Below are positions 1 through 5,346 of a stretch of DNA of 11,048 nt, in pieces. A model generated the notes under the pieces. That model saw only the letters and a program-made list of their open reading frames with translations, did no database searches and was not told where the DNA came from. A program made the translations under genes and the position numbers. The DNA is taken from positions 1 through 11,048 of the forward strand of contig CAMWMO010000008.1 of assembly GCA_947175305.1 (NCBI GenBank), written 5' to 3'. Source of the stretch: an uncultured Lachnospiraceae bacterium. Its GTDB lineage: Bacteria; Bacillota; Clostridia; Lachnospirales; Lachnospiraceae. Every line of letters starts with the position of its first letter. Within the stretch, counting starts at the first letter, position 1.

Positions 1-129
1 TACAGGAAGAATGCGAATATTCGTCTGAACTTGGAACTGTGGGAAAATTCGCAAAGTGATACTGAATCAAGGCGTCTGGCGGGGCAACATTTACAGGAAC
101 ATGCGATCCGAAATGCAATATCAAACTAA
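1..129 (+). CDS. C-terminal fragment of an unidentified protein (open at left edge)
   Basis: Frame 1 is open from the first base to a TAA at 127-129 and gives 42 residues ending in HAIRNAISN. The fragment is polar, rich in Asn, Glu, Gln and Arg, and looks helical, with no membrane segment. The next gene starts 39 bases later behind a strong ribosome binding site, so this is probably the upstream member of the same transcription unit. The start lies outside the window. I do not recognise a family from this tail. Being on the same strand and close to the TerB-like gene makes it a candidate component of the accessory module, but a chance open frame of this length cannot be excluded. Confidence 0.5.
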   Translation, partial: YRKNANIRLNLELWENSQSDTESRRLAGQHLQEHAIRNAISN

Positions 130-168
130 AAAATAGTTAAAAAGTAGTAGAGAAAAAGGAGGACGAGT

Positions 169-585
169 ATGGAAATCAAAGAGGTGTTACAGACAAGAGA
201 AGCAAGGGTTAACTTCCTGAGAGGATTGATCAGGCTGGCTCAGACAGATGGAATTGTGGATGAGAACGAGTTTGTTTTCTATCGTCAGGTGGCTGTCGTT
301 TTGGATTTAGGAGAATCGGAAGTTGAAAGCTTAGAGAAGTTGAAAGATGAAACCAATGAGATTACAGTCAATTTTGAAACTGATCGGGAGAAGATGTTCT
401 TTTTGATACAGGCCGTTCAGTTATGCTGGGTAGATAACAACTATTCGGATATGGAGCGGGAAGAACTTCGGGATATGTGTCAGGAAATGAGTATATCTGT
501 GGAAGCATTGGAAAAAGTTGAGCAGTGGGTTAGTGAGGGTATGGAATGGAATAAGCGTGGTGAAGCATTGTTGGAGTTGCATTAA
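169..585 (+). CDS. TerB-like (tellurite-resistance/DjlA-type) helical protein
   Basis: A 138-residue all-helical acidic protein of the TerB-like fold. Two acidic helix-turn motifs resemble those of TerB: AQTDGIVDENE at about 24-34 (Asp27, Asp31, Glu34) and CWVDNNYSDMERE at about 86-98 (Asp89, Asp94, Glu97/98). In the family such acidic residues can bind divalent metal, and TerB domains occur in stress and phage-resistance complexes associated with the membrane. The ATG at 169 has an excellent Shine-Dalgarno site, AAGGAGGA at 156-163. There is no signal peptide or membrane helix. The C-terminal stretch EWNKRGEAL recurs at 1139-1174 as a relic. No TerC, TerD or TelA homologue is seen, so this is unlikely to be a classic ter operon. 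The fold is fairly sure; the function is not. Confidence 0.75.
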   Translation: MEIKEVLQTREARVNFLRGLIRLAQTDGIVDENEFVFYRQVAVVLDLGESEVESLEKLKDETNEITVNFETDREKMFFLIQAVQLCWVDNNYSDMEREELRDMCQEMSISVEALEKVEQWVSEGMEWNKRGEALLELH

Positions 586-603
586 GAAAGGGAGGATATA
601 AGT

Positions 604-645
604 ATAAGATTCTGAAAATGGGCTGTTGCAGGAGTGATTTTGAGA
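604..645 (+). pseudogene. Decayed start of a second copy of the glycine-zipper gene
   Basis: Reading from ATA at 604 gives I-R-F-stop-K-W-A-V-A-G-V, which lines up with MGFGKWVLGGV at the start of the gene at 1205. The start codon has become ATA and the fourth codon has become TGA (613-615). The purine-rich region before it (588-596) matches the ribosome binding site of the live gene. The similarity fades after about 636. Together with the relic at 1139 it shows that the terB/glycine-zipper junction was duplicated around the DUF1810 gene. The match is short, but it holds both in DNA and in the reading frame. Confidence 0.6.
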
Positions 646-686
646 TTGGCGCAAAATATATGAAGTTATAGAAAGGGGGATAGGAT

Positions 687-1118
687 ATGTATGATTTGGA
701 CAGATTTTTGAAGGCACAGGAACGTTACTATGGGGTGGCTTTGTCAGAAATACGGTCAGGACATAAGCGGAGTCATTGGATATGGTATATTTTTCCGCAA
801 GTAAAGGGGTTGGGGTTCAGTTCGACCTCGGAATTTTATGGCATTGATGGTTTAGCTGAAGCGAAGGAGTATATGGCGAATACAATTCTTAAGTCCCGAT
901 TGATAGAGATAAGCAATGCGCTCTTAAGCTTGCAGTCTTCGGATGCGAATGATGTGATGGGATATCCCGACAACCTGAAGCTCAGATCTTCTATGACTTT
1001 ATTTGCAGAAGCTGCACCGGAAGAGAATGTATTTCAAAGAGTGCTTGATAAGTTTTTTGCAGGGAAGAAGGATCAGAGGACGATAGAGCTTCTATCCTGT
1101 CAAGAGGGATGGCGGTGA
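687..1118 (+). CDS. DUF1810 family protein
   Basis: A 143-residue soluble protein with full-length similarity to the DUF1810 family, by recall of its signature. DLDRFLKAQ is near the N-terminus, then ALSEIRSGHKRSHWIWYIFP at 20-39 with the family's His-Trp pair and IFPQ. KGLGFSS and FYGI follow, then LKLRSSMTLF in the second half and the FFAGKKDQRTIELL end. Length is typical (about 140) and the gene looks intact. The start at 687 follows a GGGGGA ribosome binding site. No biochemical role is established for the family to my knowledge; some members are misnamed calpastatin. It is flanked on both sides by relics of a duplicated terB/glycine-zipper junction, so it looks like a later arrival in this cluster rather than an original partner. 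Confidence 0.9.
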   Translation: MYDLDRFLKAQERYYGVALSEIRSGHKRSHWIWYIFPQVKGLGFSSTSEFYGIDGLAEAKEYMANTILKSRLIEISNALLSLQSSDANDVMGYPDNLKLRSSMTLFAEAAPEENVFQRVLDKFFAGKKDQRTIELLSCQEGWR

Positions 1119-1138
1119 AAAAGAAGATAAACTAAAGC

Positions 1139-1174
1139 ATGAAGAAATGGAGTAAACGTGGTGAAGTTTTGTAA
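1139..1174 (+). pseudogene. Relic of a second terB-like gene C-terminus
   Basis: An 11-codon frame, MKKWSKRGEVL followed by TAA, matches the C-terminus of the TerB-like protein (EWNKRGEAL, then LELH). At DNA level 549-585 and 1148-1174 share the ten-base run CGTGGTGAAG and other matches. An in-frame stop lies just upstream at 1133, so the rest of the gene is gone. The ATG is probably fortuitous and the peptide is not expected to be functional. The relic leads into the ribosome binding site of the glycine-zipper gene, as the intact terB end leads into the dead gene start at 604. Confidence 0.6.
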
Positions 1175-1204
1175 GGACTTGATTAAGAGAAGGAGATTAT
1201 AAAT

Positions 1205-1771
1205 ATGGGATTCGGGAAATGGGTTTTAGGTGGTGTGTGTGCAGTAGGAGCAGTTGTAGCTGCGCCGGTGGTGCTTCCAGCAGCGGGTTTTGCTGTGGCA
1301 TCTAGTGCCATTGGAGCGACTAGCGTTGGGCTGTCGGCTGGACTTGGGATGATGGCAGCATCAACAGGAACCGTTGCGGCTACTGCGGCTGCGGCAGGAG
1401 CGGTTGGGGTTGCGGCAGGAGCAGCGCAGGAAAAGAAGCAGGAGAAGGCATACGATCAGGGGAAAAGGGAAGGGTATGTTGATGCTTCGAAAGTGTATGA
1501 GAATAAGTATCAGAAGCAGGAGCAGACTTTTAAGGGGAAGATTAAGGATGTTACTGATAAAATTGATGAATTGAAAGAGCAATTATCTAAGTACAAAGAG
1601 AAAGAGACCTTGACACAGGAAGAGCTACGGGAAAGGAATCGAATTGAGGAAGAGATGCTTGAATATATTAAAAAATTGGAGGAAGAACTTAACGGAGAAG
1701 ATAGTAGTACGACCGCTTTGGCGTCAGAATACATAAGTGACGCTAGGAACCTGATTTTGCCATTACGATAA
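1205..1771 (+). CDS. Glycine-zipper/alanine-rich membrane segment with C-terminal coiled coil
   Basis: A 188-residue protein of two parts. Residues 5-75 are almost wholly Gly, Ala, Val, Ser and Thr with small-residue spacing (GVCAVGAVVAAP, AAAAGAVGVAAGAA), consistent with two or three tightly packed membrane helices of glycine-zipper type. Residues about 76-165 are highly charged and predicted coiled coil (KIKDVTDKIDELKEQL and a Glu/Lys-rich helix after it). The ATG at 1205 follows AGAAGGAGA at 1188-1196. The next gene begins 21 bases after the stop in the same frame. I do not recognise a named family. A membrane-inserting head joined to a coiled-coil tail suggests an oligomeric membrane component, possibly a pore or anchor, partnered with the adjacent proteins. 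That role is inference. Confidence 0.7.
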   Translation: MGFGKWVLGGVCAVGAVVAAPVVLPAAGFAVASSAIGATSVGLSAGLGMMAASTGTVAATAAAAGAVGVAAGAAQEKKQEKAYDQGKREGYVDASKVYENKYQKQEQTFKGKIKDVTDKIDELKEQLSKYKEKETLTQEELRERNRIEEEMLEYIKKLEEELNGEDSSTTALASEYISDARNLILPLR

Positions 1772-1792
1772 AGTTGGAGACTATGTGAGATT

Positions 1793-3016
1793 ATGGGGTA
1801 CGAGGATTTTTTAAAACGAAGTATTGAAATGCGGGAGCGGTCAGCGGTTTCTTCAAAGGAAAGACAGGAACTGCTAAATGATATAGAGGACACGCTGAAA
1901 GATGCAGAAACCATAACAGGGCACATGCAGATGATTGCAGATGAGTCAGCCCGCGTAGCAGAAGTAGCAGCTAACGCAGAGCGGATTTTGACAGAGATTG
2001 ATGAGAAATTTGAAAAGTGTACCGGATTAAATAAACTTGATATCTCTTTCTTGTTTCTTGCGGTGGCATTACAGGTAGTACGGCAGTATACACGTACGAA
2101 ATTTCCTGAAAGATTAGATGACAAGACAGCGGCAAATAACACAAAAGGACACATTAAAGAAAAATCGGATCGTACGCACAGGTATTATAATCCGTCTCTG
2201 GAGGAGATATGTGGATCTGAGGACAGACCACCGTGCCCTGTCCCTTTTGATGCCAATATCGGCGCCAATGGAGCACTGAGTGGTGGAAAATATATGGGGC
2301 ATCGTGTAACTGCAATCGGTCATGATCCGATTCTGGGATTGGTTTTTGGAACTGCCAACATTGCAACATCTACGTTGACAAATAAAGATTTACAATCTTA
2401 TCATATTTACACGAATGATATGGGGATGGATTATTTTAAGAATAAAGCAAATACAGGGCTTGTGCTTTCAAAAACAAAAGACAAATTGCTCCATGAAGTG
2501 ATTTATGGTAAAACAAAAGTCGGAGACTCACTTATTAAGGAAATAATACACCTAATTTCGGATATAAGAACAAAGAATAGTCTTCCCTTGCCTTTTATAT
2601 CAGTAATAGATGCTGGGTTGGCGGCAGATCTGGCATCGAATGGGTTGGATATGGCGAACATCGTCACGGTGGGAAAGCAGGCAACCTATTCTATCTTTAT
2701 CAACGCGATAATCTCTATGCTACATGGACTGTTCTATGATGAGAGCGTAGAATACAGCAGGAAAATCTATGAGGTAAGAACTAGAAAAATATTGAGTTAT
2801 TCCAATTTTATCGCAAGCGCAAGCAATTTGATCTATGTAGGGGCAAATGTCTCACTTGGAAATGAAGATGCTTTAAGGAGTTTAGACATCGGTGGTTTAC
2901 TTGTCACGGTCTATAGGATTGCCACTGATGCGAAGTTTATCAGAAAAGTGAAACAAGAGTTTATAGAGCAGGAGTTTTTTGCACAGATTCAGGGAAGTGA
3001 ATATGATTTTACATGA
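1793..3016 (+). CDS. Unrecognised 407-residue protein with N-terminal coiled coil and hydrophobic helices
   Basis: Residues 1-75 are charged and helical, probably coiled coil. A hydrophobic helix, LDISFLFLAVALQVV, is at 82-96. A basic, polar linker leads to a conserved-looking core with GHRVTAIGHDPILGLVFG at 169-186, followed by TANIATSTLT. Further hydrophobic helices lie at about 298-314 and 338-375, and the protein ends in a charged helix. There is no Walker motif, HxxxH site or other catalytic signature that I can identify. The ATG at 1793 has only a distant GGAG (1776-1779), so expression may depend on coupling to the preceding gene 21 bases upstream. Codon use is AT-rich, unlike the flagellar genes. 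A hairpin terminator lies 72 bases downstream. I do not recognise the family; membrane association and complex formation with the glycine-zipper protein are inference. Confidence 0.75.
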   Translation: MGYEDFLKRSIEMRERSAVSSKERQELLNDIEDTLKDAETITGHMQMIADESARVAEVAANAERILTEIDEKFEKCTGLNKLDISFLFLAVALQVVRQYTRTKFPERLDDKTAANNTKGHIKEKSDRTHRYYNPSLEEICGSEDRPPCPVPFDANIGANGALSGGKYMGHRVTAIGHDPILGLVFGTANIATSTLTNKDLQSYHIYTNDMGMDYFKNKANTGLVLSKTKDKLLHEVIYGKTKVGDSLIKEIIHLISDIRTKNSLPLPFISVIDAGLAADLASNGLDMANIVTVGKQATYSIFINAIISMLHGLFYDESVEYSRKIYEVRTRKILSYSNFIASASNLIYVGANVSLGNEDALRSLDIGGLLVTVYRIATDAKFIRKVKQEFIEQEFFAQIQGSEYDFT

Positions 3017-3088
3017 TAACATCTAGAAGGATTCATTTAGCTATCGGAAACTTCAACATCTCAAATATATATTATTACCATGATACAC

Positions 3089-3123
3089 AGACCAACGGAG
3101 CTAACCCGTTGGTCTATATTTTT
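3089..3123 (+). terminator. Rho-independent terminator after the accessory operon
   Basis: AGACCAACGG (3089-3098) and CCGTTGGTCT (3106-3115) form a perfect 10-bp stem with a 7-base loop, followed by ATATTTTT. It lies after the 407-residue gene and just before the ribosome binding site of the DUF932 gene. It therefore ends the upstream unit, and it could also act as a leader attenuator for the DUF932 gene. Confidence 0.85.
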
Positions 3124-3154
3124 GCAAATTTTTAGAAAAATGGAGGAAGAAAGT

Positions 3155-4087
3155 ATGGCAGCAAACGTAGAATCAATGTTTTACACAAGGGAGGAGCCTT
3201 GGCATGGTCTGGGGATAAGGGTGGAGGATGCACCGACATCCGAGGATGCTCTGCGACTGGCGGGGCTGGACTGGAAGGTGGCTCAGGAGAGTATCTTTAC
3301 GGATGCGGGGGATATTATTGCCGGTTACAAGGTAAATGTCCGCGATAGTGACAGAAAGGTGCTTGGTGTGGTGAGTGATCGCTATAAGATCATTCAGAAC
3401 GGGGAGGCTTTTGCATTTACCGATGCCCTGCTTGGAAGCGGAGTATGCTATGAGACGGCTGGCTCCTTGCAGGAAGGGAAGCGGGTATGGCTTCTTGCGA
3501 GGCTTCCGAGAGAGTATATCATGGCAGGTGAACGTATCGCGCCTTATCTGGTATTCAGCAACTCTCACGATGGTAGCGGTGCAGTGAGGGTGGCTTTGAC
3601 ACCGATCAGAGTTGTCTGTAATAACACGCTGAATCTTGCACTGAACACGGCAAGACGGTCATGGTCTATGATTCATACAGGCAATATTAAGGACAAGATG
3701 CAGGAGGCAAAGGACACATTGTTTATGGCAGAAGAGTATATGGAAAGCCTTGGAGAAGAGTTTGGGCGTCTGCGTGGGCAAAAAGTCACCGATGATCAGG
3801 TAAAGGAGTATGTTGAACAGCTATTGCCGATGGATAAGGACGCAACGGCGGTTCAGGAGAAGAATACTCTTAGACTGCGAGAGGACATGCTGCGCCGTTA
3901 TTATGCTGCGCCTGATTTAAAAGGCATAGGAAGCAATGCGTACCGTTTCATCAATGCAGTATCAGACTTTGCCACCCATTCCAGACCGTTGAGGAGAACG
4001 GCAAATTATAAAGAAAACCTCTTTGCTCGTACAATGGACGGCAATCCTATGATTGACAGGGCATATCAGCTTGTAAAAGCGGCGTAA
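3155..4087 (+). CDS. DUF932 / phage-plasmid-like protein (TIGR03299 type)
   Basis: A 310-residue soluble protein of the DUF932 family, which is typically carried by phages, plasmids and integrative elements. Hallmarks are MFYTREEPWHGLG at 8-20, the VVSDRYKIIQN segment at 72-82, SNSHDGSGAV at 135-144 and PIRVVCNNTL at 150-159, with a C-terminal helical region ending near AYQLVKAA. The start at 3155 is chosen because GGAGGAAG at 3142-3149 is well placed. The longer frame from ATG 3080 would have to be translated through the terminator hairpin and lacks a ribosome binding site. The biochemical role is unknown; a DNA-related role in mobile elements is often suspected. Its place near a tRNA-derived attachment site supports mobile-element cargo. 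Confidence 0.88.
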   Translation: MAANVESMFYTREEPWHGLGIRVEDAPTSEDALRLAGLDWKVAQESIFTDAGDIIAGYKVNVRDSDRKVLGVVSDRYKIIQNGEAFAFTDALLGSGVCYETAGSLQEGKRVWLLARLPREYIMAGERIAPYLVFSNSHDGSGAVRVALTPIRVVCNNTLNLALNTARRSWSMIHTGNIKDKMQEAKDTLFMAEEYMESLGEEFGRLRGQKVTDDQVKEYVEQLLPMDKDATAVQEKNTLRLREDMLRRYYAAPDLKGIGSNAYRFINAVSDFATHSRPLRRTANYKENLFARTMDGNPMIDRAYQLVKAA

Positions 4088-4130
4088 GCGGATTTCGACG
4101 CTGATCGCGTATTTATGGAGGAATTTTGAA

Positions 4131-4217
4131 ATGGGACAAATTGTGAAAGCGGTGGTAATTGGTATTCTTACTGTAGTCATTAGTATTTTAGAGCAAGATA
4201 ATGAGGATAAGGCATGA
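4131..4217 (+). CDS. Small single-span membrane protein (28 residues)
   Basis: ATG at 4131 is preceded by a strong GGAGGA at 4117-4122 with 8-base spacing. It encodes 28 residues: a short basic start (MGQIVK), one hydrophobic helix at about 7-20 (AVVIGILTVVISIL), and an acidic tail (EQDNEDKA). It lies 43 bases after the DUF932 gene and probably shares its transcript. Its TGA overlaps the ATG of the next tiny frame (ATGA at 4214-4217). No family is recognised. The good ribosome binding site and clean membrane-helix architecture favour a real gene, but a short frame like this cannot be proven from sequence alone. Confidence 0.55.
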   Translation: MGQIVKAVVIGILTVVISILEQDNEDKA

Positions 4218-4318
4218 AAAATTCTTGTCAACAGATATTTGAACGGTTTATAATGATTTTGCTGGGCATTTCCATTTTCCATCGGGTTAGTGTCGGGCAT
4301 ATAGAGCTTGGTATATAA
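4214..4318 (+). CDS. Possible 34-residue hydrophobic peptide, start overlapping the previous stop
   Basis: ATG at 4214 overlaps the stop of the 28-residue gene as ATGA, the usual sign of translational coupling, and GAGGATAAGG at 4203-4212 could serve as ribosome binding site. The peptide has a polar start (MKNSCQQIFERF), a hydrophobic middle (IMILLGISIF) and a short polar tail. No homologue is recognised. It may be a chance frame, because the region then degrades into the attachment-site DNA. Confidence 0.3.
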   Translation: MKNSCQQIFERFIMILLGISIFHRVSVGHIELGI

Positions 4319-4337
4319 GATGCAGCGAGGGATGATT

Positions 4338-4357
4338 TGACATCAATATGACATCAA
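4338..4357 (+). repeat. Paired TGACATCAA direct repeats, 11-bp period
   Basis: TGACATCAA occurs at 4338-4346 and again at 4349-4357, one helical turn apart. Such paired short repeats about 100 bp inside an attachment core resemble arm-type binding sites for the N-terminal domain of tyrosine integrases. The repeat is seen directly; the role is inferred from position. Confidence 0.5.
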
Positions 4358-4450
4358 CGGGAGAGGTTGTCTGGAAGTAACAGAGCAAACAGTGTGGACA
4401 AAGTGTGAGATTCTGGGGCTGTAAAGAATGGCTGGATTGTTATCATGCAA

Positions 4451-4504
4451 CTTAAAATCCTGCGAGGCTAACCCCTCGTACCGGTTCGATTCCGGTCGCC
4501 GGCA
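4451..4504 (+). other. attR-like site: 3' portion of tRNA-Leu(UAA)
   Basis: The segment reads as a leucine tRNA from the anticodon loop onwards. The loop is CTTAAAA at 4451-4457 with anticodon TAA at 4453-4455, then the 3' anticodon-stem strand TCCTG. The long variable arm is CGAGG/CCTCG at 4463-4478. The T arm is ACCGG-TTCGATT-CCGGT at 4480-4496. The 3' acceptor strand CGCCGGC and discriminator A end at 4504. CCA is not encoded. The bases before 4451 (TGCAA) do not pair with TCCTG, and there is no D arm or 5' acceptor strand, so this is not a functional tRNA gene. A copy beginning exactly at the anticodon loop is the classic product of tyrosine-recombinase integration into a tRNA gene. The element lies to the left and the chromosome to the right. 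Confidence 0.85.
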
Positions 4505-4516
4505 TTTGCTCAAAAG

Positions 4517-4557
4517 TGGTTCAATCCAGTATTTATGCGGGGTTGAGCCATTTTTAT
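4517..4557 (+). terminator. Rho-independent terminator behind the tRNA-Leu remnant
   Basis: TGGTTCAATCC (4517-4527) pairs with GGGTTGAGCCA (4540-4550) as an 11-bp stem including two G-U pairs, followed by TTTTTATT. It is probably the original terminator of the tRNA-Leu gene, left behind on the chromosomal side when the element inserted. Confidence 0.75.
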
Positions 4558-4613
4558 TCCAATCCGCCACATGGAAAGGAATTATCACCCCATACTAAAG
4601 GAGAGAAAATACC

Positions 4614-5276
4614 GTGACGATAAAAAAGAGAGCAGTTATTTTTGATATGGATGGCGTTATTTTTGACAGCGAGCGGCTGTGTCTGGACTGTTGGGAAAAA
4701 GTGGCGGAAAAGTATCATTTTACAAATATCAGGGAGGTCTGCATTGACTGTATCGGGACGAACAAGGTGAGAACCAAAGAGATTGTATGCGCCTATTATG
4801 GAGAATCTTTCCCGTATGACGAATATAGGGAAGAAGTTTCCGGACTGCTCAGAGAATATGTCCAAATGAAGGGGCTGCCGGTTAAGAAGGGCGTCGAAGA
4901 GCTTTTACAATATCTGCAGGCGGAGAGGATCCCTATCGGACTTGCCTCGTCAACCAGATTGGCTGTTGTGGAGGAGGAATTGCGTCAGGCAGGATTATAT
5001 GATTATTTCCAGGTCGTTATGGGTGGCGATCAGCTGAAAAGGAGCAAGCCGGAACCGGATATTTATTTGTTGACCTGTGAGAAAATGGGTATTTTGCCGG
5101 AGTGCGCATATGCGATCGAGGATTCCTATAATGGTATCCGTTCTGCCTACAGCGCCGGCATGATGCCGATCATGGTGCCGGATATCTTACAGGCAGACGA
5201 GGAGATGAAGGAGAAAAGTATTGTCGTATTGCAGGATCTGTTTCAAGTGAAGGAATATTTTCGTGCTTACCTCTAA
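4614..5276 (+). CDS. HAD-IA family hydrolase (beta-phosphoglucomutase / phosphatase-like)
   Basis: A 220-residue cytoplasmic hydrolase with all four HAD motifs. Motif I is DMDGVIFDSE, with nucleophile Asp11 and acid/base Asp13. Motif II is GLASST (Ser112). Motif III is Lys145 in KPEPDIY. Motif IV is AIEDSYNGIRSA, with Glu169-Asp170 for magnesium. Residues 18-90 form the helical C1-type cap. Length is normal for the PgmB/Gph-like group; the substrate, a small phosphorylated sugar or similar, cannot be told. The start is a GTG at 4614 with AAGGAGAG at 4598-4605. The gene is the first chromosomal gene right of the attachment site, and its stop codon overlaps the -35 element of the flagellar promoter. 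Confidence 0.92.
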   Translation: MTIKKRAVIFDMDGVIFDSERLCLDCWEKVAEKYHFTNIREVCIDCIGTNKVRTKEIVCAYYGESFPYDEYREEVSGLLREYVQMKGLPVKKGVEELLQYLQAERIPIGLASSTRLAVVEEELRQAGLYDYFQVVMGGDQLKRSKPEPDIYLLTCEKMGILPECAYAIEDSYNGIRSAYSAGMMPIMVPDILQADEEMKEKSIVVLQDLFQVKEYFRAYL

Positions 5277-5300
5277 AGTCTGGACAAAAACATCCGATAC
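5274..5300 (+). promoter_or_regulatory. Sigma-28 (SigD/FliA) promoter for flgM
   Basis: TAAA at 5274-5277, a 15-base spacer, then TCCGATAC at 5293-5300. This agrees with the Gram-positive sigma-28 consensus TAAA-N15-GCCGATAT at all four -35 positions and six of eight -10 positions, with exact spacing. The -35 overlaps the HAD stop codon. Transcription would start near 5307, about 40 bases before flgM. Feedback by FlgM on its own promoter is expected from known flagellar regulation. Confidence 0.85.
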
Positions 5301-5346
5301 CTATAGTGTAGGATATTGAGTGAGATAGAGGAAGGAGGAGTCACAT

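Noticed and set aside
640..670. Possible sigma-A promoter before DUF1810 (TTGAGA with TATATG or GTTATA)
   Set aside because: Spacing to either -10 candidate is 11 or 19 bases, so it is not convincing; the TTGAGA also falls in the decayed gene copy.
1510..2154. 214-residue minus-strand frame across the glycine-zipper and 407-residue genes
   Set aside because: Ser-rich shadow of two genes with better starts and plausible protein architecture on the + strand.
3080..3154. Upstream ATG extending the DUF932 protein by 25 residues
   Set aside because: The extension would be translated through the terminator stem and has no ribosome binding site, while ATG 3155 has a strong one and fits the family's usual N-terminus.
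3099..4475. Shared octamer GCTAACCC in the DUF932 leader hairpin (3100-3107) and the tRNA-Leu variable arm (4468-4475)
   Set aside because: Surrounding bases do not match, and each copy is explained by its own stem-loop; most likely coincidence.
4343..4588. Minus-strand 81-residue frame containing RRPESNRYEG
   Set aside because: This is the familiar spurious translation of the reverse strand of a tRNA T-arm and acceptor; it only reflects the tRNA-Leu remnant.
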